NCBI GenBank assembly: GCA_947497895.1
Contig: CANMIL010000001.1
Location: 558,001 to 622,000, forward strand
DNA: 64,000 nucleotides
Direction of reading: 5' to 3'
From: an uncultured Tenacibaculum sp.
GTDB taxonomy: Bacteria > Bacteroidota > Bacteroidia > Flavobacteriales > Flavobacteriaceae
Shown: piece by piece, positions 42,177-51,596 of the stretch
Numbering within the stretch: position 1 is the first letter of the stretch
Layout: every line of letters begins with the position of its first letter
Made by a program: the position numbers and the translations under genes
The notes under the pieces: model-generated
What the model was told of the DNA's origin: nothing
The model's input: the letters and a program-made list of their open reading frames with translations, nothing else
Databases searched by the model: none

Positions 42177-42958
42177 TGGAAGAAAAGCATCAAGAAAATA
42201 TAGAAAGATACATTCATAATCAAATGAGTGATGAGGAAAAGCGCTCTTTTGAAAATGAAATGGAACTTAATAGTGAATTAAAAGAAACTGTTGCTCTGCA
42301 AATCAATATTCAAAGAGTTTTAGGCAATCATAATGACCTTTACAATGATTCGAAGTTTAATTCGAATGAAGAGAAAGAATCTATCAAAAAACTTTTACAC
42401 TCAGAAGAATTAAGAAACACATCAGATTTCATTCGAAAAAGTACTAAAGAATATAAAAATCGAAAAAAGAAATTTAACTTTTATAAATATGCAGCAACTA
42501 TAGCTGCCTTAATTTTAGTAGCTTTTATTGCTAAAAACGCTCTGTTTTCAGATAATATTGATTTCTACAACGAATATGCAGACTGGAATGACCTGCCTTC
42601 TCTAGTAGAAAAAGGAACGAATGAGAACTCTTTAAACTCTATTGAAACACTCTACAGAGACAAAAACTACGAAGCAATCGTCAGTATTAAAAGTGATACT
42701 CCGAACGATTCTTATGTTTTAATATATAAAGGCGTTGCTTATGCGCAACTAAATGATATTGACAATGCTAATAGAGTTTTTGACATACTTATCAATAATA
42801 AGAGCTTGGAAAGTTCACGAGGTTATTGGTATAAAGCGCTACTGCTGCTTAAACAAAACAAATTAGAGGAAGCTAAAACACTTTTAGCATTTATTGTAAA
42901 GGATAAAAACAATTATAATTACACAAAAGCTCAAGAAATTTATACCGATATGGAGTAA
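42176..42958 (+). CDS. anti-sigma-like membrane protein with periplasmic TPR domain
   Basis: The 260-residue protein begins with a cytoplasmic segment resembling anti-sigma N-termini without zinc ligands: IERYIHNQMSDEEKRSFENE, then LNSELKETVALQINIQRVLG. One membrane helix lies at about 103-122 (YAATIAALILVAFIAKNALF). The outer part (about 140-260) has tetratricopeptide-like helices: YEAIVSIKSDTPNDSYVLIYKG, VAYAQLNDIDNANRVFDILI and YWYKALLLLKQNKLEEAKTL-like pairs. Its start codon overlaps the sigma stop. I infer that it holds the ECF sigma factor at the membrane and senses an envelope partner through the TPR part. Confidence 0.8.
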   Translation: MEEKHQENIERYIHNQMSDEEKRSFENEMELNSELKETVALQINIQRVLGNHNDLYNDSKFNSNEEKESIKKLLHSEELRNTSDFIRKSTKEYKNRKKKFNFYKYAATIAALILVAFIAKNALFSDNIDFYNEYADWNDLPSLVEKGTNENSLNSIETLYRDKNYEAIVSIKSDTPNDSYVLIYKGVAYAQLNDIDNANRVFDILINNKSLESSRGYWYKALLLLKQNKLEEAKTLLAFIVKDKNNYNYTKAQEIYTDME

Positions 42959-42962
42959 GGCG

Positions 42963-43670
42963 TTATAGCTGATACTGCTTTTTAAGCGATGCTATTAACT
43001 CTTTTGACGTTTCTGTATTTTGATGTTGTAATTCGGAAATCATTCTCTTAACCGTATCGATTTCATATGATATCGTTGGTTTAGATAGTAATTGTTCTTT
43101 TTTACAAAGAGAAAAGAAGATGGAATCCGACCATTCATTTCTTTCCAAATCGATTACTAAATGTACTCTATCAATTTCACTAAAATTCGAAACTGAATGC
43201 GTGTGATTTACATTGGTGTACCAGCATTCACCAGGTAACATATTCAATCTTTTTTCTTCAATAAAGAAATTTACCTTTTCATGGGTAATAATAGGTACAT
43301 GAATACGAAAGCAGCCGTCTTCATATCCTAAATTATGGTCCTTATGTGGTTTTATTTCCGATCCTTTTTTCAACTTCAAAAGTCGAGCAGAAATAATCGG
43401 TGTTTGAAATGTTCTGAGCACCTCTTTAAAGTATTTACTCACTTTTAGAGCTTTTGTCTCTAATAATTTTTCCTCATTCAATGGAACGGAAATAGTGCTA
43501 AGTTCACCATCAACAGACAGTAAAGGAATTGAACTCCAAGTACCAGAGTAACCATTTTTATTGAAATGATTACTCCAGTCTAATTTTTCTAAGCTGCTTA
43601 AATCTTGTTCAAGCTTATCTATATTGAAGTTAAATGGTAATTTTAAAAACTTAACAACTTCTACTTCCAT
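42963..43670 (-). CDS. aspartyl/asparaginyl beta-hydroxylase-like Fe(II)/2-oxoglutarate enzyme
   Basis: The 235-residue protein has the cupin-like core of this family: PHKDHN gives the metal motif His109-x-Asp111, FRIHVPI (about 121-127) follows, and HTHSVSNFSEIDRVHLVID supplies the distal His158 and the 2-oxoglutarate-binding arginine 168. GECWYTNVNHTH is a typical strand. The substrate is unknown; related enzymes hydroxylate Asp/Asn side chains in proteins or free amino acids. It starts 2 bases after the stop of the nitronate monooxygenase-like gene and is probably co-transcribed with it. Confidence 0.8.
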   Translation of the reverse strand: MEVEVVKFLKLPFNFNIDKLEQDLSSLEKLDWSNHFNKNGYSGTWSSIPLLSVDGELSTISVPLNEEKLLETKALKVSKYFKEVLRTFQTPIISARLLKLKKGSEIKPHKDHNLGYEDGCFRIHVPIITHEKVNFFIEEKRLNMLPGECWYTNVNHTHSVSNFSEIDRVHLVIDLERNEWSDSIFFSLCKKEQLLSKPTISYEIDTVKRMISELQHQNTETSKELIASLKKQYQL

Positions 43671-43672
43671 TT

Positions 43673-44611
43673 TTATAAAGAGTTTATTTCAGTTTTTACC
43701 TCATTGAACTCTTTGATAATTTCATTGACAACTTCTTCGGCAGGTTTTATTTCATGAATAAGTCCAGCTATCTGTCCTATTTCAAGTTCACCTTCCTCTA
43801 AATCTCCTTCAAACATCCCTTTCTTAGCCCTAGCTCTTCCTAACAACTCTTTGATATCATCAATGCTTGGATTGTTTTGATATAACTCCTGAACTCTTTC
43901 AAAAAATTTGTTCTTGACTAGCCTTACTGGAGCTAATTCTTTCAATGTAAGCTGTGTGCCCCCATCTTTAACTTCTACAATTGTCTTTTTAAAATTATCA
44001 TGTGCTGATGATTCAATAGTAGCTGCAAACCTACTTCCAATTTGAACTCCATTTGCTCCTAATACCATTGCGGCTAACATTCCTCTTCCTGTTCCAATCC
44101 CTCCAGCCGCAATGACAGGTATCTTCACTTGTTCTTTAACCATTGGAATTAGCGTGAATGTAGTTGTTTCTTCTCTCCCGTTATGCCCACCTGCTTCAAA
44201 ACCTTCACAAACCACAGCATCTACTCCTGCTGCTTCAGATTTCAACGCAAACTTTACAGAGCTTACCACATGAACAACAGTTATACCCTTTTCCTTTAAA
44301 AAACTAGTCCAAGTTTTAGGGTTTCCTGCAGAAGTAAATACAATTTTAACCTCTTCTTCAACAATAATATCCATGATTTCTTGAATATCTGGATATAACA
44401 TTGGAACATTAACACCAAACGGTTTATCAGTTGCTTTTTTACATTTCTGAATATGTTTTCTCAATACTTCAGGATACATTGACCCTGCCCCTATAAGTCC
44501 CAATCCTCCTGCATTCGAAACGGCTGAAGCCAATTTCCATCCAGAAACCCAAATCATTCCTCCTTGAACAATTGGATATTTAATATTAAAAAGTTCAGTG
44601 ATTTTATTCAT
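43673..44611 (-). CDS. nitronate monooxygenase-like FMN enzyme
   Basis: From the ATG at 44611 the protein has 312 residues (a TTG 9 bases earlier is less likely). It has the TIM-barrel NMO/2-nitropropane dioxygenase signatures: YPIVQGGMIWVSGWKLASAV, GGLGLIGAGSM, KPFGVNVPM, DAVVCEGFEAGGHNGRE and VIAAGGIGTGRGM, ending with LGANGVQIGSRFAA. These bind FMN and oxidise nitronates; some relatives (FabK) reduce enoyl-ACP, which cannot be excluded by eye. It precedes the hydroxylase-like gene in one transcript. Confidence 0.9.
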   Translation of the reverse strand: MNKITELFNIKYPIVQGGMIWVSGWKLASAVSNAGGLGLIGAGSMYPEVLRKHIQKCKKATDKPFGVNVPMLYPDIQEIMDIIVEEEVKIVFTSAGNPKTWTSFLKEKGITVVHVVSSVKFALKSEAAGVDAVVCEGFEAGGHNGREETTTFTLIPMVKEQVKIPVIAAGGIGTGRGMLAAMVLGANGVQIGSRFAATIESSAHDNFKKTIVEVKDGGTQLTLKELAPVRLVKNKFFERVQELYQNNPSIDDIKELLGRARAKKGMFEGDLEEGELEIGQIAGLIHEIKPAEEVVNEIIKEFNEVKTEINSL

Positions 44612-44704
44612 TATAATCAATAATAGATACCTCGAATATGGGCTTATCTTAATTTTCTAAGAGTATAAGCCTAGCATTCGTTGTTATCAAAATATGTTTA
44701 TGTG

Positions 44705-46321
44705 TTATTTTTTAAGAAATTTAATTTTTTGAAAAAGTCCATCTTTTTCAATCTGCAATATATACATTCCTTGTGATAAATTTGAAACATTAATTCCTTC
44801 TGAAATTCCCTCTTGTTTCTTTACAAATTCTCCCAAAAGATTTATAATAGATGCTTTGACATTATTATACTGAATATCAATAAATAGAACATTCTCCACT
44901 GGATTAGGGTATGCAATAATATCTTCATCATTGGGTAGTTTTTCAATAGACAAAGTTCGATAAGCTTGCTCAAAATCTGGTATTCCATAACCATGTTGAT
45001 CTGTTGGATTTGAGTATCTATCAGCCGACTCTCTTATCTTTTGCATAATCTCGGTATGCGTCAAATTAGGAAAAGCTTGCCAAAAACAAGCTACTGCTCC
45101 AGCCATTACAGGTGACGAAAACGACGTTCCATTGCTGGTAGAAGGTAATCCCGAAATGTAATTAATCACATAAACACTTTGACCATGAGCCAATACATCT
45201 GGTTTTACTCTACCGTCAACTGTTGGTCCATAAGAGCTAAACGAAGCTATGTTCTCAGAAGCATTTACTGCACCGATTGTAAAAACTGAAGCAGCATCAG
45301 CAGGTGCCGAAATATATCGCCATGATTGATTACCACTATTTCCTGCCGAAGTAACAAATATAACACCTCTAGAAGCTCCTATTTCAGCCCCTCTTGTTAT
45401 AAACGTGGTTTCCCCATTCATATCGTTATAGCTGTAATTATAATTTGAATTATCGAATGTTGTATATCCCAAAGAAGTATTTACCACATCAACACCTAAA
45501 CTATCTGCTCTTTCGGCAGCCTCTACCCATAGACTTTCTTCTAAAGGAGTTTCATTAGCCGTATCTTCAGTAATAAAAAGGTAAAATGAAGCATCGGGTG
45601 CTGTCCCCACAAATTGATTCTCTATATAACCAGCGATATCCGATAATACATGTGTCCCATGATTGTGTCCCGAATAAAAGTTAGTACTTCTATTCACAAA
45701 ATCATATCCACCTAAAATCTTATTATTATCTCTTAATCTTTGAAAAGCACTCAAGGTTTGAACATTTGGAAAACCTGCATCAATTACAGCCATATGCATG
45801 CCTTCTCCAGTAAATCCTTGTTGATGTAAATAATCAGCTTTAATCATGGTTACTTGAGTATTTGCTACACCATAATCAAACTCAGTATTTAAACCTTCAA
45901 ATTTATTAACATAATTATTTTCTTTTGTTTCTTCAGAAAGGTTTACCGCTCTATTTAATGATTTATTCGCAAATTCAATTTTATCAATAAAGGTAAACGA
46001 AGTCGATAAACCATCAATTACGGTTTGAGTACCTGTGACATGAATCGCATTTAACCATTTTGATTTCGCCATTACTGTGATACCTGAAGTATTTTTTACC
46101 TGATTGTAGTAACTAGAATGAATGGGCACATCTTTTGTATCAAAAGCTATGTTTAAACGTGTTCTTCTGTCAATGGAACGTTGTGTTAACATAGATGTAG
46201 GATTGGACAAATAAGTACTTGCTTCGGGTTTATCTTTAAAAAACACCCAAGCATCTTCAGTCTGAGAGAATGTCAAATTACTCAGAAGGGAAGCAATAAA
46301 AAAAAGTAGTAATTTTCTCAT
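44705..46321 (-). CDS. S8 subtilase secreted by T9SS
   Basis: The 538-residue protein has a signal peptide (FFIASLLSNLTFSQ) and an N-terminal propeptide region. The subtilase domain has Asp in MAVIDAGFPN, His in SGHNHGTHVLSD, and Ser in NGTSFSSPVMAG. The oxyanion Asn is in TSAGNSGNQ. The last 75 residues are a type A sorting domain (YPNPVENVLFIDIQ, GEFVKKQEGISEGINV, GMYILQIEKDG). It should be exported through the T9SS and released or anchored at the surface. It is unrelated in function to the smaller subtilase at 40234, which lacks the tail. Confidence 0.94.
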   Translation of the reverse strand: MRKLLLFFIASLLSNLTFSQTEDAWVFFKDKPEASTYLSNPTSMLTQRSIDRRTRLNIAFDTKDVPIHSSYYNQVKNTSGITVMAKSKWLNAIHVTGTQTVIDGLSTSFTFIDKIEFANKSLNRAVNLSEETKENNYVNKFEGLNTEFDYGVANTQVTMIKADYLHQQGFTGEGMHMAVIDAGFPNVQTLSAFQRLRDNNKILGGYDFVNRSTNFYSGHNHGTHVLSDIAGYIENQFVGTAPDASFYLFITEDTANETPLEESLWVEAAERADSLGVDVVNTSLGYTTFDNSNYNYSYNDMNGETTFITRGAEIGASRGVIFVTSAGNSGNQSWRYISAPADAASVFTIGAVNASENIASFSSYGPTVDGRVKPDVLAHGQSVYVINYISGLPSTSNGTSFSSPVMAGAVACFWQAFPNLTHTEIMQKIRESADRYSNPTDQHGYGIPDFEQAYRTLSIEKLPNDEDIIAYPNPVENVLFIDIQYNNVKASIINLLGEFVKKQEGISEGINVSNLSQGMYILQIEKDGLFQKIKFLKK

Positions 46322-46365
46322 GTCAACTAAATTACTACTTTTCTATTTCATTTTTAAACAATTAG

Positions 46366-47553
46366 CTAACTAATTACTCCAGAACCTAACAGCTCTTCAT
46401 TCTTATACCAAGCTACAAACTGCCCTTCCTGAATCGCCGATTGAGCATTGTCAAACTCTACATACAGACCTTCCTCTACCTTGTGAAGTACTGCTGTTTC
46501 TAATGATTGCCTATATCTAATTCTTGCCTCTACTTCCATTGTCTCACCCGGACTTAGTGCTAAATCTTCGCGAACCCAATGTAATTCGTCATTAGAAACA
46601 AATAAAACATTTCGGTACAACCCTTGATGTTTCTTTCCTTCACCAGTATAAATAATGTTTTCCTCAACATCGGTTTCAATAACAAATAAAGGCTCCTTGG
46701 TTCCTCCAACGGCCAATCCTTTTCGCTGTCCTTTTGTAAAGTAATGCGCTCCTTGATGCTTTCCTACAACTTTACCATTTTCCTTTACGTACTTGTATTT
46801 TTCAGAAAAATAAGCTAGTTCTTCTTCTTTACTATTGAAATCAGGTGTTGTACGATTAAAACCATGAAAGTTATTTGGTATTTGTACTATTTCTCCTTCT
46901 TTAGGTTGTAACTTTTGCTGTAAAAAGTCAGGTAATCTTACTTTTCCAATAAAACACAACCCTTGCGAATCTTTTTTATCAGCAGTAATTAAATCCGCCT
47001 CCTTTGCTATTTCTCTAACTTCTGGTTTTGTTAATTCACCAATAGGAAATAAGGCTTTAGATAATTGCTCTTGTGATAATTGACACAAGAAATATGATTG
47101 ATCTTTATTGGTATCTTTTCCCGCTAGTAACTTATAAACTGCTTTTCCATCAATTACTTCTTCACCTTTTCTACAATAATGTCCTGTTGCTACATAATCG
47201 GCTCCTAAACTCAAAGCAATATCCATAAAGACATCGAACTTAATTTCACGATTACATAAAACATCTGGATTTGGAGTACGCCCTTTTTCATACTCAGCAA
47301 ACATATAATCAACAATACGTTCTTTGTATTGACTACTCAAATCTACCGTTTGAAAAGGAATATTCAATTTTTCAGCTACGATCATAGCATCGTTACTATC
47401 TTCCAACCATGGACATTCATCAGAAATAGTTACCGAATCATCATGCCAATTTTTCATGAATAATCCAATAACCTCATAACCTTGTTCCTTTAAAAGATAA
47501 GCTGTTACACTACTGTCTACCCCTCCTGAAAGTCCTACGACTACTCTCTTCAT
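46366..47553 (-). CDS. mnmA: tRNA 2-thiouridine(34) synthase
   Basis: I start at the ATG at 47553 (395 residues), since [16 protein letters not shown] is the family N-terminus; an in-frame ATG 24 bases earlier is possible. The PP-loop is SGGVDSS. The catalytic cysteines are in [13 protein letters not shown] and [20 protein letters not shown] and [10 protein letters not shown] are also standard. The enzyme puts sulfur on U34 of tRNA for Lys, Glu and Gln. It has a -7 box about 120 bases upstream. Confidence 0.96.
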   Translation of the reverse strand: MKRVVVGLSGGVDSSVTAYLLKEQGYEVIGLFMKNWHDDSVTISDECPWLEDSNDAMIVAEKLNIPFQTVDLSSQYKERIVDYMFAEYEKGRTPNPDVLCNREIKFDVFMDIALSLGADYVATGHYCRKGEEVIDGKAVYKLLAGKDTNKDQSYFLCQLSQEQLSKALFPIGELTKPEVREIAKEADLITADKKDSQGLCFIGKVRLPDFLQQKLQPKEGEIVQIPNNFHGFNRTTPDFNSKEEELAYFSEKYKYVKENGKVVGKHQGAHYFTKGQRKGLAVGGTKEPLFVIETDVEENIIYTGEGKKHQGLYRNVLFVSNDELHWVREDLALSPGETMEVEARIRYRQSLETAVLHKVEEGLYVEFDNAQSAIQEGQFVAWYKNEELLGSGVIS

Positions 47554-47673
47554 GTGTTTGTTTTTATTGTTTTTCAATGGTCACATGTAACCTTGGATGT
47601 TCAAAATAATCATTCATCTGAGTTTATTAATTATTTTAAACATGCCGGTTTCATTAGTTTCGTTTTGAGGCGA

Positions 47674-47681
47674 CAAATTTA
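47674..47681 (-). promoter_or_regulatory. -7 promoter box for mnmA
   Basis: Minus-strand TAAATTTG matches TAnnTTTG and sits within a small palindrome, ACAAATT and AATTTGT (47673-47690). The leader would be about 115 bases. Confidence 0.45.
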
Positions 47682-47736
47682 CGAATTTGTTTTCGTTTAA
47701 AAGTATGATAAATTCTAATAGCTGGATAGGTAATTC

Positions 47737-48432
47737 CTATTCTTTAAATTCAGACAATTTCTCCTTTTTCTTTTTTGAAACTTGTCCATCGATGTAAAAC
47801 TCCCATTTCCCATGACGTTTTCCATCTTTATACATTCCTTTTTCCTTTAAAGCTCCTTTTAAATCATAATATTTCCCTTCTCCATCCAAACTTCCATTTT
47901 TATAATTTACTTCTTCCAAGATACTTCCCGTTTCTGAATAAACTTTAGATATACCATGCTTCTTTCCATTACTGTAATGAGTCTCTTCAGTTAACTTTCT
48001 ATTTGGATAATAATTCTTTAAAACCCCATCCAGTTTTCCATTTGAGTAGTTTTCTTCAGACATAACTTCTCCATTAAGAAAATAGTAAAGCCACTTTCCT
48101 ACTCTATGTTTTTTAACCATTTTACCTTTAGACTTTAACTTTCCGGCAAGTGTATAAAATTTTACCATTGCCGTATCGCTAGTCCTTGTAAATTCTTTAA
48201 CTATAATTGGTTGAGTTGAAGAGGTAATCCAGTAAAACTTAAAAGTTCCAACTTCTTTACCATTTTCGAAGCGTCCAGTATAACGAATGTTTCCATTCTC
48301 ATAATTCTTTTTCCATATACCAGTTCTTTTTCCATTTTTATCAAACTGGTTAACTTTTTGTCCATAGGTGAAATCTCCTAAAAATAGTAGTAATAAAAGC
48401 GATATTGAAAATATCCTGTTTATCTTTATCAT
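47737..48432 (-). CDS. MORN-like repeat protein (YwqK family), secreted
   Basis: The 231-residue protein has a signal peptide (ISLLLLLFLGDFTYGQ) followed by seven or so MORN/YwqK repeats of the form YENGNIRYTGRFENGKEVG, YFLNGEVMSEENYSNGKLDG, YPNRKLTEETHYSNGKKHG and YKDGKRHGKWEFYIDG. The repeats form an extended beta-sheet. YwqK names an antitoxin in Bacillus, but in Bacteroidota these secreted proteins have no known toxin partner; none is next to this gene. Its role is unknown. Confidence 0.85.
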   Translation of the reverse strand: MIKINRIFSISLLLLLFLGDFTYGQKVNQFDKNGKRTGIWKKNYENGNIRYTGRFENGKEVGTFKFYWITSSTQPIIVKEFTRTSDTAMVKFYTLAGKLKSKGKMVKKHRVGKWLYYFLNGEVMSEENYSNGKLDGVLKNYYPNRKLTEETHYSNGKKHGISKVYSETGSILEEVNYKNGSLDGEGKYYDLKGALKEKGMYKDGKRHGKWEFYIDGQVSKKKKEKLSEFKE

Positions 48433-48454
48433 TCTGTTATTCTTTAAACATATC

Positions 48455-48462
48455 CAAAGTTA
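48455..48462 (-). promoter_or_regulatory. -7 promoter box for the MORN-repeat gene
   Basis: Minus-strand TAACTTTG matches TAnnTTTG, 23 bases before the start codon. Confidence 0.45.
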
Positions 48463-48478
48463 CATAAACTATACCAAT

Positions 48479-49066
48479 ATGAATTCAGATTCTTTAATTT
48501 CTATATTAAATGATGTAGTTAATGCTTCAAAAGTTAATCGTACAAAAGCTGCAAATATTATATTAAATAACGAAAATTTATTCAAAGAATTAGTGAAATT
48601 TGTTTTCAATGTTGATGACAAACTATCGATAAAAGCCGCTTGGATTTTAGAATGGATATGTACACATCATGGTATTGATTATATTCTTCCTCATTTAAAC
48701 TATTTTACAAAAAACATTTCAAAAGCTACTTTTCATAGTGTTAAAAGACCTTGTGCCAAAATATGTGAACATTTAGCAATGGCATATACTTCCAAAAAAG
48801 ATAATAACTCCAAAAGCTACCTTAAAAACAAACACATAGATTTAATAATTGAAACAGGATTCGATTGGCTAATTTCGCAGGAAAAAATAGCCGTTAAAGC
48901 TTATACTATGAACACTTTGTATTTGTTTGGATTAAAAAAGAAATGGGTACATCCAGAATTGAAACATCTTATTTCCTCCAAAGTAATTCATGAAAGTAAA
49001 GGTTGTGAAGCAAGAGGTAAACATATTTTATATTTAATTGAAAAGTTTAACTCTAAAAAAGTATAG
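48479..49066 (+). CDS. conserved HEAT-like helical protein
   Basis: The ATG at 48479 gives 195 residues; an earlier in-frame start would overlap the divergent MORN gene and is rejected. The protein is nearly all helical, with repeated pairs: KAANIILNNENLFKELVKFVF, KLSIKAAWILEWICTHHG, HSVKRPCAKICEHLAMAY and KIAVKAYTMNTLYLFGLKKKW. This recalls HEAT or armadillo-like repeats. It has no signal. Similar proteins are sometimes mislabelled adenylosuccinate lyase in Flavobacteriia, but no lyase motif is present. The function is unknown. Confidence 0.75.
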   Translation: MNSDSLISILNDVVNASKVNRTKAANIILNNENLFKELVKFVFNVDDKLSIKAAWILEWICTHHGIDYILPHLNYFTKNISKATFHSVKRPCAKICEHLAMAYTSKKDNNSKSYLKNKHIDLIIETGFDWLISQEKIAVKAYTMNTLYLFGLKKKWVHPELKHLISSKVIHESKGCEARGKHILYLIEKFNSKKV

Positions 49067-49070
49067 TTTA

Positions 49071-49913
49071 CTATTTATTAATTTCTTCCAAATTCGTTGG
49101 TTTTCTATATCCTTGAAAAGGTTGCTTTAACAATTCCAACAAACTTGAGTTTTTAACTTCATCTGGAAATGTATCCACTCCGTATACAATTTCTTCTCTA
49201 TCCATTTCCATGTAGGTACCCAAAAGTCGATCCCATATAGAAAATATATTACCATAATTACTATCCGTATAGGGAAGTAAATTATGATGATGTACTTTAT
49301 GCATATCTGGTGATACAATTACATAGCTAAGTAACTTATCTAATTTTTTCGGCATTTTTATATTTGCATGTGTCAATTGAGTAAAAATCAATGACATTGA
49401 CTGATACAACATAACAATTCCAATTGGAGTTCCTACTAAAAACACTCCTAATAAAGTAAATGAAAAACGAATGACACTTTCTATTGGATGATGTCTATTG
49501 GCAGTCGTAGTATCAACTTTATGGTCTGTGTGATGTACAAGATGAACCATCCATAAAAGAATTACTTTATGCTCTACTAAATGTGCCAAATAAGCGCCAA
49601 AGAAATCTAAAAATAGCACTCCTAAAAGAACATATAACCACAATGGCATTTCGGGTAACCAATTAATTAATCCAAAATCATTTGTAACTACCCAATCAGA
49701 GGTTTTTAATAATAAGAATGCTAAAAAGAAATTAATAATAATTGTTGTTGCAGTAAAAAAAAGATTTGGCAAAGCATGTTTCCACTTGTTATACTTAAAA
49801 CTGAATAAAGGTACAGCACTCTCTAAAAGCCAGAAAAAAGTTATGCCTCCAATCAAAATCATACTCCTATTTGCGGGAGGTATATTTTCGAAATAATTAA
49901 TAATCGTGTCCAT
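49071..49913 (-). CDS. sterol desaturase/fatty acid hydroxylase family membrane enzyme
   Basis: The 280-residue protein has four or more membrane helices and the eight-histidine di-iron pattern: HLVEHKV, HLVHHTDHKVD with ANRHHP, and HKVHHHNLLPYTD. These enzymes hydroxylate or desaturate sterols, carotenoids or fatty acids using O2. The substrate cannot be set. C-terminal YGNIFSIWDRLLGTYM is a family motif. It converges on the HEAT-like gene with 4 bases between stop codons, and a 434-base gap lies upstream. Confidence 0.88.
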   Translation of the reverse strand: MDTIINYFENIPPANRSMILIGGITFFWLLESAVPLFSFKYNKWKHALPNLFFTATTIIINFFLAFLLLKTSDWVVTNDFGLINWLPEMPLWLYVLLGVLFLDFFGAYLAHLVEHKVILLWMVHLVHHTDHKVDTTTANRHHPIESVIRFSFTLLGVFLVGTPIGIVMLYQSMSLIFTQLTHANIKMPKKLDKLLSYVIVSPDMHKVHHHNLLPYTDSNYGNIFSIWDRLLGTYMEMDREEIVYGVDTFPDEVKNSSLLELLKQPFQGYRKPTNLEEINK

Positions 49914-50347
49914 TAATTTCCGTTTGTTTTTTAGATCTTTGAAATTACCTCATTTTAAGTTAAAAACAAAATAAAGGACATTGGTTAAACTGGTTAATAC
50001 CCGTTTATAAAATAAAGAGTATTTTAATTTAAAACTTAAAATTATTAAGTTGTTTAAGTTAAATAACGTATTCTTTCAGAAAATTAAAAAAATAATGTAC
50101 TTTTACAATGATAAGTAAACAGCTAAACCTGTTCAAAATTGCTAAATGTATGTTTTTCTTAATTTAATTAAGTATCCTAAAACGAAGTTTTGTTAAGGGA
50201 AATAAAAGATATAAAACAGAAATTAAATAATACCCAATAAAATTGCAAAAAATACCTCTTATGATCTAAAAACACACTGTACTTACTAAGCAGTAACTAA
50301 ATTTTATGGTCATAAATCATATAAACATTAAATTAAATACTTGAAAA
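49914..50347. other. 434-base AT-rich gap, no gene seen
   Basis: This divergent intergenic region separates the desaturase gene (minus) and the outer-membrane barrel gene (plus). It is very AT-rich with short stop-riddled frames. I see no tRNA, no clear terminator and only imperfect promoter-like sequence (for example TACTTTTAC near 50098). It may hold regulatory sites for both genes, but nothing specific can be named. Confidence 0.4.
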
Positions 50348-51538
50348 ATGAAAAACTATTTATTCTTATTAATAGCTTTTAGTTTAAGCTCAAATACTTA
50401 TTCACAAATTTTATTTGAGAATGGGTATTATGTCGACAACTCAGGCAAAAAAAACAATTGCTTTATCAAGAATGTTGATTGGAGAAATAATCCTACTCAA
50501 TTTGAGTATAAACTTTCTCTAAAAAATAATGGTAAAGTTCATAAAGGTAATATTGAAACTGTTAAAGAGTTTGGGATAACAAATGTTTCGAAATATGTTA
50601 GAGCGAAAGTTAAAATTGATAGGTCTTCTGAAAACGTTAATAAACTAAGTTCTGATAGAAAACCAATTTTTGAAGAGGAATTACTCTTTCTAAAAGTATT
50701 GGTCGGAGGTACTGCAAACTTGTATCAATATGAAGATAAAAACTTGAAAAGATATTTTTATAATAAAACGACAACTCCTATTCAACAATTGATTTATAAA
50801 TCTTTCTTAACTGAAAATGACAAAGTAGGTAAAAATAATAGGTTCAAAAACCAACTTTGGAATGATCTGAACTGTGCTAAGCTCAATATTAAAATGGTCG
50901 AGAAATTAGCTTATAAGAAGAATGATCTTATTTATTATTTTTCAAAATACAACGAATGTACCAATACTAATTATGTAAACTTTGAAAAAAAACAAAGTCG
51001 TGACTTATTCCATTTAAACATTAGACCAGGGGTAAATCTTTCGAATCTCTTAATAGACAATTCACTATCAAAAAATAATACTAATTTTGAAAGCAACCTT
51101 ACTTTCAGAGTAGGAATTGAAGCTGAATTCATCATGCCGTTTAATAAAAATAAATGGGCATTAATTATTGAACCTACCTATCAGTATTTTAAATCAGAGG
51201 CTGAATCAGCATTTGGAAATACTACTGTTAATTATAACTCTATTGAAATCCCAATAGGTATTAGACATTACTTTTTTCTAAACGACAATTCCAAAATTTT
51301 TATTAATAGCTCATTTGTTTTTGATATTAATAATAGTTCAAATATAGATTTCGATACAATCGAAAGTTTAGAAATTAATACTAGAAATAATTTCGCCGTT
51401 GGCCTTGGTTATAAATACAACAACAAATATAGTGTTGAGCTAAGATATCAGACACCAAGAAATGTTTTAGGTGATTATATATTTTGGAATTCTGAATATC
51501 GAACTTTTTCAGTAATATTTGGATATTCAATTTTATAA
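50348..51538 (+). CDS. outer-membrane beta-barrel protein, PorT-like
   Basis: The 396-residue protein has a signal peptide (FLLIAFSLSSNTYSQ). Residues 20-205 form a mixed globular region (GYYVDNSGKKNNCFIKNVDW, ELLFLKVLVGGTANLYQYED) of the type seen in many Bacteroidota barrels. The rest (from about 218) is an eight-strand-like barrel: NIRPGVNLSNLL, FRVGIEAEFIMPF, IEIPIGIRHYF, NFAVGLGYKYNNKYSVELRY and a final strand FSVIFGYSIL. The function is unknown. A terminator follows 10 bases later. Confidence 0.8.
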   Translation: MKNYLFLLIAFSLSSNTYSQILFENGYYVDNSGKKNNCFIKNVDWRNNPTQFEYKLSLKNNGKVHKGNIETVKEFGITNVSKYVRAKVKIDRSSENVNKLSSDRKPIFEEELLFLKVLVGGTANLYQYEDKNLKRYFYNKTTTPIQQLIYKSFLTENDKVGKNNRFKNQLWNDLNCAKLNIKMVEKLAYKKNDLIYYFSKYNECTNTNYVNFEKKQSRDLFHLNIRPGVNLSNLLIDNSLSKNNTNFESNLTFRVGIEAEFIMPFNKNKWALIIEPTYQYFKSEAESAFGNTTVNYNSIEIPIGIRHYFFLNDNSKIFINSSFVFDINNSSNIDFDTIESLEINTRNNFAVGLGYKYNNKYSVELRYQTPRNVLGDYIFWNSEYRTFSVIFGYSIL

Positions 51539-51547
51539 AAGTTTTTC

Positions 51548-51596
51548 AGGCTGATTTATAAAGTTAAGAAAGTTTTAAAATCAGCCTTTCTTTTTA
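51548..51596 (+). terminator. intrinsic terminator of the barrel gene
   Basis: AGGCTGATTT (51548-51557) pairs with AAATCAGCCT (51578-51587), followed by a T-rich run. It lies between convergent genes and may serve the YkgJ-like gene too. Confidence 0.8.

Noticed and set aside
47737..48432. Toxin-antitoxin system suggested by the YwqK name
   Set aside because: No toxin-like gene lies beside it; the name comes from the repeat family only, and the protein is secreted.
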